From: a virus
Virus record (IMG/VR): IMGVR_UViG_3300034198_024692
Location: 20,875 to 84,874 of that record
Reading direction: 5' to 3' (one strand)
Length of the DNA stretch: 64,000 nt
The notes under the pieces are model-generated. The model saw only the letters and a list, made by a program, of their open reading frames with translations. It was not told the origin of the DNA and searched no databases. The position numbers and the translations under genes are program-made. This document shows, piece after piece, positions 60,551 through 64,000 of the stretch. Position 1 is the stretch's first letter, and each line of letters begins with the position of its first letter.

Positions 60551-61114
60551 ATGAATGTAGTAGATTCAGATTTTAAAACAACCTTATTGTTGAATAGCGC
60601 GTGGCAACCAATTGCTACGATTACTGCTAAAGATGCTTTTTTGCATCTGCTCAAAGATAACGTTACAGCTCTCGATAAAAATAGTAATCTTTTCCATTCG
60701 CTAGAAGCTTGGAATGAGCATGCAGAGTTTTATGAAGATCAACCTGTTCTTCGTAGCGCAAAAGCCGTTTGGCCAATTCCAACACTGCTTGTTGTAACAA
60801 GCAAATACTTCACTAAGCCTAAAAGAAAAAAGCTCACTGTTTATGAGCTAGCTAAAATCCACGGCTATGTTTGTCAGTATTGTTTTACAAAGAAGAATAT
60901 TTCTGATTTAACAATCGATCATATTCATCCTCGAAGCAAAGGTGGCACAGACGATCACTCGAATAGAGTTCTCGCTTGTCGTTCTTGTAATTGCAAAAAG
61001 GGATCTTATACTCCTTGGTATGATATTAATGGAAATGTGCCTCAAGCACCATCAATTCCGTCTTTCATATTTAATGTAAATAAAGTTAGAAAAGAATGGG
61101 AATCTTTTTTATAA
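60551..61114 (+). CDS. HNH endonuclease
   Basis: A 187-residue protein. The N-terminal part (LLLNSAWQPIATITAKDAFLH) belongs to a family of HNH proteins common in bacteria and phages. The nuclease core reads GYVCQYCFTKKNISDLTIDH, then HPRSKGGTDDHSNRVLACRS and CNCKKGS: two CxxC zinc pairs framing DH...N...H. It may cut DNA during packaging, act in defence or host genome breakdown. Begins six bases after the Mom gene. Confidence 0.87.
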   Translation: MNVVDSDFKTTLLLNSAWQPIATITAKDAFLHLLKDNVTALDKNSNLFHSLEAWNEHAEFYEDQPVLRSAKAVWPIPTLLVVTSKYFTKPKRKKLTVYELAKIHGYVCQYCFTKKNISDLTIDHIHPRSKGGTDDHSNRVLACRSCNCKKGSYTPWYDINGNVPQAPSIPSFIFNVNKVRKEWESFL

Positions 61115-61120
61115 AAGATT

Positions 61121-61390
61121 ATGAGCATATTGCATTCATTGATTAAATCTTTAGAGTTATTTTTATCTTTAAAAAACAAATTATTTTATTATGAAATTAG
61201 AGAAAAATCAAAACAACGTCAAAACGAAATTATTGAAGAAATTGAAAAACTGCGCTCTCGCGGCGATAGCAATTCTTCTGATCGCGCAGACATCTTGCGC
61301 CTTGAACTCCGACGAGAAAAATCAGAACTTGAACATTTATCAACCTTCTACTCTAAGGCTTCAGAAAGATCAAAAGATTCAAACTCTTGA
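61121..61390 (+). CDS. Candidate inner-membrane-side spanin or coiled-coil protein
   Basis: An 89-residue protein with a weakly hydrophobic N-terminal helix (SILHSLIKSLELFLSLKNKLF) followed by a charged coiled coil (QRQNEIIEEIEKLRSRG, ADILRLELRREKSELEHLS). It overlaps by 200 bases, in another frame, a gene with a lipoprotein-like signal. That arrangement is the mark of Rz/Rz1 spanin pairs, which fuse inner and outer membranes at lysis. The hydrophobic segment is not a convincing membrane anchor, so the assignment is tentative. Confidence 0.5.
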   Translation: MSILHSLIKSLELFLSLKNKLFYYEIREKSKQRQNEIIEEIEKLRSRGDSNSSDRADILRLELRREKSELEHLSTFYSKASERSKDSNS

Positions 61391-61475
61391 TGGAGTGTAT
61401 TCTCCTCAAGCAGATGAAGTTTGGCATTCTGATGCTCGCTTTCGAAAATTGGAAAGAGAAATTTATTACAAATAA
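61191..61475 (+). CDS. Candidate Rz1-like lipoprotein (outer-membrane spanin)
   Basis: A 94-residue protein in the +1 frame relative to the preceding gene and largely inside it. A lysine-rich N terminus precedes a hydrophobic helix (NCALAAIAILLIAQTSC) ending in a cysteine, as in lipoprotein signal peptides; the -3 residue is Gln, which is not ideal. A mature part with short helices follows (LQKDQKIQTL, FRKLEREIYYK). Would be anchored in the outer membrane. No holin or endolysin was seen nearby. Confidence 0.5.
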   Translation: MKLEKNQNNVKTKLLKKLKNCALAAIAILLIAQTSCALNSDEKNQNLNIYQPSTLRLQKDQKIQTLDGVYSPQADEVWHSDARFRKLEREIYYK

Positions 61476-61497
61476 AATTTGATTTTGTGTATTTTAT

Positions 61498-61506
61498 GTG
61501 TATTAT
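61498..61506 (+). promoter_or_regulatory. GTG-TATTAT box before a non-coding region
   Basis: GTG then TATTAT, six bases before a GTG codon that opens only a 20-codon frame. Downstream are two hairpins and no gene, so it may drive a small RNA. Confidence 0.4.
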
Positions 61507-61541
61507 ATTTTAGTGAGTAAATATTCGCCAAATTCATTGAG

Positions 61542-61572
61542 ACAAGCCAAGCCGTTTTTCGGAGTGGCTTGT
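61542..61572 (+). other. Strong hairpin
   Basis: Stem ACAAGCCA / TGGCTTGT with an inner CCG-TTTTT-CGG stem. A T-rich segment follows, so it may be a weak terminator or attenuator. Confidence 0.6.
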
Positions 61573-61608
61573 TGATTTGTTTTTGGGTTTAAATGTTTTC
61601 TTTTCTCT

Positions 61609-61634
61609 AAACCCAGCCAAAAGCTGGGTTTTTT
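61609..61634 (+). terminator. Intrinsic terminator
   Basis: Stem AAACCCAGC / GCTGGGTTT, loop CAAAA, then a run of T. It ends transcripts coming from the HNH and spanin-like genes. Confidence 0.92.
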
Positions 61635-61654
61635 ATGTTTTAAATACAGAACAA

Positions 61655-61740
61655 AGGCTCATGACGAGGGAGTGCCTGAAACGCCCAAGCGTACGGCGTT
61701 TTAGATTGGCCGAGGTTGAAGCTGCGAAGCTTGGAGAAAA
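61655..61740 (+). ncRNA. Structured non-coding segment between terminator and tRNA promoter
   Basis: The 415-base gap 61476-61890 has no protein gene. Here, AAACGCC/GGCGTTT (61679-61701) encloses a nine-base loop, and AAGCT-GCGA-AGCTT (61719-61732) is a GNRA-capped hairpin. The loop CAAGC (61686-61690) is complementary to GCTTG (61729-61733), so a pseudoknot competes with the second hairpin. It could be a small RNA or a processing leader. Confidence 0.45.
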
Positions 61741-61765
61741 AATCTGAGAAATTGTAAAAGAGTGG

Positions 61766-61794
61766 TTGACAAATCGGTTGTCGTGTGATACTGT
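61766..61794 (+). promoter_or_regulatory. Promoter of the tRNA cluster
   Basis: TTGACA (61766-61771), then TACTGT after 17 bases (61789-61794) or GATACT after 15. It lies about 100 bases before the first tRNA. A structured leader (stem CAACC/GGTTG, 61836-61854) follows. Confidence 0.6.
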
Positions 61795-61890
61795 TACTAC
61801 ATCATCAGCGACGGCGAGCCGCCACTGACTGATAGCAACCCGAAAGCGCGGTTGTTCAAATAGATCTTTTACATTTCATTTTCAAGAAAC

Positions 61891-61962
61891 GCTCTCATCG
61901 TCTAACGGTTAGGACATTAGGTTTTCAACCTACAAATCGGAGTTCGATTCTCCGTGGGAGTA
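61891..61962 (+). tRNA. tRNA-Glu(TTC)
   Basis: Acceptor GCTCTCA/TGGGAGT, anticodon loop TTTTCAA, T-loop TTCGATT. Normal cloverleaf, first of the cluster. Confidence 0.93.
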
Positions 61963-61973
61963 TATGTATACAC

Positions 61974-62047
61974 GCTCCATTAGCTCAGTTGGTCAGAGCG
62001 CGTTTTTTATAAAGGCGGGGTCGCTGGTTCAAGCCCAGCATGGAGTA
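61974..62047 (+). tRNA. tRNA-Ile(TAT)
   Basis: Acceptor GCTCCAT/ATGGAGT, anticodon loop TTTATAA, T-loop TTCAAGC. The TAT anticodon reads AUA directly; most bacteria read AUA with a lysidine-modified CAT tRNA. Confidence 0.88.
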
Positions 62048-62060
62048 CTAAATTTTTAAT

Positions 62061-62135
62061 AGCGGGTAGGACAAGATGGTTAGTCGGCAGTCTCATAAGC
62101 TGTTTTTCTGGAGGATTCGAGCGCCTCACCCGCTA
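62061..62135 (+). tRNA. tRNA-Met(CAT), elongator or Ile2 type
   Basis: Acceptor AGCGGGT/ACCCGCT, anticodon loop CTCATAA, T-loop TTCGAGC with a weak T-stem. The A1-U72 pair argues against an initiator. An Ile2 (k2C) identity cannot be excluded. Confidence 0.85.
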
Positions 62136-62143
62136 CCTTTTTT

Positions 62144-62215
62144 GGGTTGTTCGTTCAACGGATAGGACATCTGGCTACGAACTAGAAGATTGGGGTTCGA
62201 TTCCCTAACAACCCA
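62144..62215 (+). tRNA. tRNA-Arg(ACG)
   Basis: Acceptor GGGTTGT/ACAACCC, anticodon loop CTACGAA, T-loop TTCGATT. Normal cloverleaf. Confidence 0.93.
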
Positions 62216-62225
62216 TATATTTTTC

Positions 62226-62307
62226 GGGTAGTTCGCATAGCGGCAATTGCAGGAGACTGTAAATCTCCCCTCTTCGGAGTTCGCTGGTTCGAGTCCAGCA
62301 CTGCCCA
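62226..62307 (+). tRNA. tRNA-Tyr(GTA)
   Basis: Acceptor GGGTAGT/ACTGCCC, anticodon loop CTGTAAA, long variable arm as expected of class II tRNA-Tyr, T-loop TTCGAGT. Confidence 0.93.
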
Positions 62308-62314
62308 CTCTTCA

Positions 62315-62374
62315 TTCGGGAAAGACCCGAAAGACAATCAGGGTTTCGGTCGCCTGATGTAAAAGAAAAGACCG
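62315..62374 (+). other. Structured spacer with H-type pseudoknot (element A)
   Basis: Hairpin TTCGGG/CCCGAA (62315-62331), then ATCAGG/CCTGAT (62337-62358) whose loop CGGTC (62347-62351) pairs with GACCG (62370-62374). It stands immediately before the D-arm-less tRNA-Arg. Confidence 0.5.
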
Positions 62375-62386
62375 TGCAATTTCAAT

Positions 62387-62461
62387 GGGGATGTATCGGA
62401 ACGCACTTCTAATGCGTGGCACCGTAAAGGATCAATGCAGGTTCGAGTCCTGCCATCCCTG
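62387..62461 (+). tRNA. tRNA-Arg(TCT)-like, D-arm missing
   Basis: Acceptor GGGGATG/CATCCCT, anticodon arm ACGCA-CTTCTAA-TGCGT and T-arm GCAGG-TTCGAGT-CCTGC are all complete. Only seven bases lie between the acceptor and anticodon stems, too few for a D-arm, while 19 bases fill the variable region. CGG and CCG flank the anticodon arm and could lengthen its stem. Overall length (75) is normal. It may be a derived tRNA or a decayed one. Confidence 0.6.
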
Positions 62462-62953
62462 CTCTCTGTTTAATAAACCATTGTCAAATTCCCAATGGCA
62501 ATTTGGACATAATTGAACGATATTGTCTTTGTTGTTTACTTCCTTAATTAAGCTATCTTCTGCAAAAGAAGCCATCGATTTAATATGGCACAGTTCAACA
62601 TGCTTATTATAACCACAAGCAGCACATGGTTTTTTTGTTAACTCTTTGAACCAGCTTCTCGCTAATCCTCTTATGTGTGCATGAGTTGATGAACTATGAA
62701 GCAATTTGTTTCTATCTCTATATTCTCCTATCGTAGTCTCTAGTATAGAATCTTTTTTACATTTTAAATACTCTTGATAGTGAGTCTCGCATAGAGAAGA
62801 TCTATAGTTTCTTACTATGTTTTTGCAGTCTAAACATGAACACAATCTAGTTAATTTTCTTTTTGGACTTTTTTTATTATTATATATCGCTGCACAAGTA
62901 CGACAGCAAAATTTTGGATTTTTAGTTTCTTCTTGACAATGTAAGCATTTCAT
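62432..62953 (-). CDS. HNH endonuclease inside the tRNA cluster
   Basis: About 173 residues on the strand opposite to the tRNAs. MKCLHCQEETKNPKFCCRTC and the later CSCLDC and CETHYQEYLKC suggest N-terminal zinc fingers; the nuclease core is CAACGYNKHVELCHIKSMAS and DNIVQLCPNCHWEFDNG, the HNH motif with its zinc cysteines. The start is set at ATG 62953; the frame upstream only mirrors a tRNA 3' half. Its stop lies 30 bases inside the tRNA-Arg(TCT). It is probably a homing gene that invaded the cluster. Confidence 0.82.
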   Translation of the reverse strand: MKCLHCQEETKNPKFCCRTCAAIYNNKKSPKRKLTRLCSCLDCKNIVRNYRSSLCETHYQEYLKCKKDSILETTIGEYRDRNKLLHSSSTHAHIRGLARSWFKELTKKPCAACGYNKHVELCHIKSMASFAEDSLIKEVNNKDNIVQLCPNCHWEFDNGLLNREQGWQDSNLH

Positions 62954-63001
62954 ATTAGTATTTACACGAATGAATACAACATCGTTCAAAAAAAAAATCA
63001 A

Positions 63002-63027
63002 CGGGGGTTCGATTCCCTCACGACCTA
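63002..63027 (+). pseudogene. Orphan tRNA 3' half
   Basis: T-arm GGGGG-TTCGATT-CCCTC followed by the 3' acceptor strand ACGACCT and discriminator A. No matching 5' half (AGGTCGT) was found upstream; the HNH gene begins 48 bases before it. A tRNA was probably cut in two by the HNH insertion. Confidence 0.75.
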
Positions 63028-63034
63028 CTTTCAA

Positions 63035-63103
63035 TGCTCGCTGGAATCCTGCATGTCGCGATCAGGATAGCCTGTGCTGTGAGAACTAGACGGCGAGCAA
63101 CCA
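63035..63103 (+). other. Structured spacer closed by a 7-base stem (element B)
   Basis: TGCTCGC (63035-63041) pairs with GCGAGCA (63093-63099) and is followed by ACCA, like a tRNA acceptor end. Inside lies hairpin ATCCTG/CAGGAT, but no T-arm or anticodon arm. Immediately before tRNA-Gly. Shares GCCT...GACGGCG with element C. Confidence 0.45.
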
Positions 63104-63108
63104 ATTTC

Positions 63109-63179
63109 GCGGGATTAGTTTAATGGTAAAACAATAGCCTTCCAAGCTGAAGTCGAGAGTTCGATTCTCTCATCCCGCA
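63109..63179 (+). tRNA. tRNA-Gly(TCC)
   Basis: Acceptor GCGGGAT/ATCCCGC, anticodon loop CTTCCAA with one mismatch at the base of the stem, T-loop TTCGATT. Confidence 0.92.
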
Positions 63180-63190
63180 CTCTTTTTAAT

Positions 63191-63252
63191 GGGGGAAGGA
63201 TCAAAATGCACTTAGGAACGTAGCCTAAGACGGCGCTATGAATCTGGAACCC
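63191..63252 (+). other. Structured spacer with pseudoknot (element C)
   Basis: Outer stem GGG/CCC and GGAT/ATCT separated by a symmetric GGAA/GGAA internal loop (63191-63201 with 63242-63252). Hairpin CTTAGG/CCTAAG (63211-63229) with loop AACGTAG, of which CGTAG pairs with CTATG (63236-63240). Stands before tRNA-Pro. Confidence 0.5.
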
Positions 63253-63265
63253 ACCAATCAAATAT

Positions 63266-63339
63266 CTGGTATTAGCGAAGCTTGGTATCGCGCCTGATTT
63301 GGATTCAGGAGATCGTAGGTTCAAATCCTACATACCAGA
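63266..63339 (+). tRNA. tRNA-Pro(TGG)
   Basis: Acceptor CTGGTAT/ATACCAG with the C1-G72 pair expected of bacterial tRNA-Pro, anticodon loop TTTGGAT, T-loop TTCAAAT. Confidence 0.92.
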
Positions 63340-63345
63340 CCAATT

Positions 63346-63447
63346 AAACATGTAGTTCAGTGGTAGATCACATCTTCTCTATGATGGTAAGCTACACCGC
63401 AAAAGAGAGAAGCTCTGACGACGCGGGTTCAATCCCCGCCATGTTTA
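63346..63447 (+). tRNA. tRNA-like gene with about 25-30 extra bases, identity unclear
   Basis: Acceptor AAACATG/CATGTTT, D-arm GTTC/GATC and T-arm GCGGG-TTCAATC-CCCGC are perfect. The middle is 102-base-tRNA long. CTTCTCT (63374-63380) pairs exactly with AGAGAAG (63406-63412) around 25 bases. Either an enlarged anticodon region (an insertion or small intron) or a long variable arm (hairpin AGAG-AGAAG-CTCT). No anticodon can be assigned with confidence. Confidence 0.6.
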
Positions 63448-63458
63448 AGATTTTTTAT

Positions 63459-63545
63459 GGGTGTGTGACAGAGTGGTCGATTGTGCTAGTCTTGAAAACT
63501 AGAGGGGTCTCAAAGCCTCCGTGGGTTCGAATCCTACCGCACCCG
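63459..63545 (+). tRNA. tRNA-Ser(TGA)
   Basis: Acceptor GGGTGTG/CGCACCC with discriminator G, anticodon loop CTTGAAA, long class II variable arm, T-loop TTCGAAT. Confidence 0.94.
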
Positions 63546-63554
63546 CCTTTTAAT

Positions 63555-63625
63555 TGGCATATAGCGTAATGGTAGCGCAACTGACTTTGACTCAGTGTGT
63601 GGGGGTTCGACTCCCTCTATGCCTG
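63555..63625 (+). tRNA. tRNA-Gln(TTG)
   Basis: Anticodon arm ACTGA-CTTTGAC-TCAGT, T-loop TTCGACT, discriminator G. Positions 1 and 72 are T and T, unpaired; glutaminyl-tRNA synthetases favour a weak first pair. Confidence 0.9.
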
Positions 63626-63629
63626 CTTT

Positions 63630-63722
63630 TTCTACCTGATAAGAGCCTATAAGGAACGGTGATATAATGATCGTAGTGCTTCGGCCTGATTGTTTGAGTC
63701 GGGCGAATCCTGCACGGTAGAA
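63630..63722 (+). other. Structured spacer with tRNA-like outer stem (element D)
   Basis: TTCTACC (63630-63636) pairs with GGTAGAA (63716-63722). Inside, GTGC/GCAC, TTCG/CGAA and CCTGA/TCGGG build one long hairpin (63676-63715). No cloverleaf can be drawn. Stands before tRNA-Lys and shares a GCCTGA...GTCGGGCG string with the other elements. Confidence 0.45.
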
Positions 63723-63730
63723 TGTTTTTA

Positions 63731-63801
63731 GGGGGTAAAACATTAAAGTGATGTAACGGTCTTTTAAACCGTAGAAGAAGGAGCGTTACCTTCTACCCCT
63801 A
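63731..63801 (+). tRNA. tRNA-Lys(TTT) with unusual T-loop
   Basis: Acceptor GGGGGTA/TACCCCT, D-stem ACAT/ATGT, anticodon arm ACGGT-CTTTTAA-ACCGT, T-stem GAAGG/CCTTC. The T-loop is AGCGTTA: position 54 is A and 58 is T, reversed from the normal T54/A58, and 55 is G. The D-loop lacks GG. Confidence 0.85.
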
Positions 63802-63839
63802 CTTTTAATTTCTTTGCAGAAGAAAGAAAAAAATTTAAA

Positions 63840-63911
63840 TCTCAGTAACGCACATGGGGTGCGGCCCGCCTGTTAAGCGGTGTGAGCTTGGATCGTTGCC
63901 AAGACTGGGAG
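63840..63911 (+). tRNA. tRNA-Asn(GTT) with unusual T-loop
   Basis: Acceptor TCTCAGT/ACTGGGA, D-stem CGCA/TGCG, anticodon arm CCCGC-CTGTTAA-GCGGT (first pair open), T-stem CTTGG/CCAAG, discriminator G. The T-loop is ATCGTTG, again with A54 and T58. All stems are complete, so it is likely functional. Confidence 0.85.
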
Positions 63912-63932
63912 TCAAATTCAAAGGAACACTAA

Positions 63933-63938
63933 TATAAT
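63933..63938 (+). promoter_or_regulatory. TATAAT box, leaderless
   Basis: Perfect TATAAT six bases before ATG 63945. No clear -35. Confidence 0.55.
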
Positions 63939-63944
63939 TACAGT

Positions 63945-64000
63945 ATGAGCGGAGGACATTTTGATTACAAACAATACGACATTTTCGAAATCGCTAGAGA
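63945..64000 (+). CDS. Partial gene, MSGGHFDY family of unknown function
   Basis: Only 18 codons are in the window. The opening MSGGHFDYKQYDIFEIAR is the hallmark of a small protein family found in many phages and bacteria, with no known function. It begins after the tRNA cluster and six bases after a TATAAT box. Confidence 0.7.
   Translation, partial: MSGGHFDYKQYDIFEIAR

Noticed and set aside
61655-61710. Hammerhead ribozyme look-alike (TGACGA, then a short stem, then GAAAC, then a 7-base stem)
   Set aside because: The core base before TGACGA is A, not the required C, and no closing stem I with a cleavage triplet can be drawn.
62126-62308. Minus-strand open frames with SAGLEPAN / REGIEPPL-type peptides across the tRNA cluster (also 63115-63324, 63534-63743)
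   Set aside because: They are antisense reads of tRNA T-arms, a well-known source of false genes.
1-64000. CRISPR array, integrase or attachment site, insertion sequence
   Set aside because: No regularly spaced repeats, no recombinase gene and no transposase were seen.

Overview
The window is a stretch of an AT-rich, tailed double-stranded DNA phage genome, not a bacterial chromosome. It carries a tape-measure protein, a lambda-like tail-tip set (L, K, I and J equivalents), tail fibres, a largely phage-encoded replisome, nucleotide-metabolism genes and a tRNA cluster. There is no ribosomal, metabolic or integrase gene. The lambda-like tail tip points to a long non-contractile tail (siphovirus form); no sheath or baseplate gene is visible. 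Promoters of the TTGACA / TATAAT type suggest a host with an ordinary housekeeping sigma factor, and argue against a Bacteroidetes host. I cannot name the host.

Layout. 1-11190 (+): partial tape measure, three tail proteins, a repeat-rich fibre and a small structural protein. 11187-14972 (-): FmdB-like protein, glycosyltransferase, SSB, a small sigma-like factor, dNMP kinase, dUTPase and a small unknown protein. 14973-15280: non-coding, rich in repeats. 15281-18653 (+): ribonucleotide reductase small and large subunits with a GIY-YIG homing endonuclease between them. 18684-26890 (+): a structural-type protein, then a sugar cluster (glycosyltransferases, split transketolase, epimerase, methyltransferase, RmlC-like protein, GDP-mannose 4,6-dehydratase). 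26877-38926 (+): RecA-like protein, nuclease, DnaB helicase, primase, RecB/Cas4-type nuclease, a DNA polymerase III split into PHP, exonuclease and polymerase genes, and a ClpA/C-type unfoldase. 38991-48569: a kinase-like protein, a minus-strand fibre operon with a SET-domain protein, then glycosyltransferases, a possible annealing protein and a GNAT. 48564-57386 (-): tail tip. 57420-61475 (+): nuclease, sulfotransferase, small proteins, a Mom-family DNA modification protein, HNH endonuclease and a candidate overlapping spanin pair. 61476-63944: structured RNA and tRNA cluster. 63945-64000: start of one more gene.

How the parts fit. The phage appears to bring its own polymerase core, helicase, primase, SSB, recombinase and dNTP supply, and probably redirects transcription with its own sigma-like factor. 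Two promoter classes can be read directly. One is a TTGACA-N16-19-TATAAT class. The other is a -35-less GTG-TAAAAT class. In both, the start codon usually lies 4-9 bases after the -10 box, so many mRNAs should be leaderless. DNA modification (Mom) and a large sugar cluster suggest defence evasion and glycan decoration.

The least expected items are: cargo-like modules (nuclease-like and kinase-like) threaded between repeated PNFA motifs in the tape measure; the exploded polymerase III; pseudoknot-forming spacers in front of several tRNAs; divergent tRNAs with swapped T-loop bases 54 and 58; and a glycosyltransferase split across an ATGA junction. All calls were made by reading the sequence; no database search was run.
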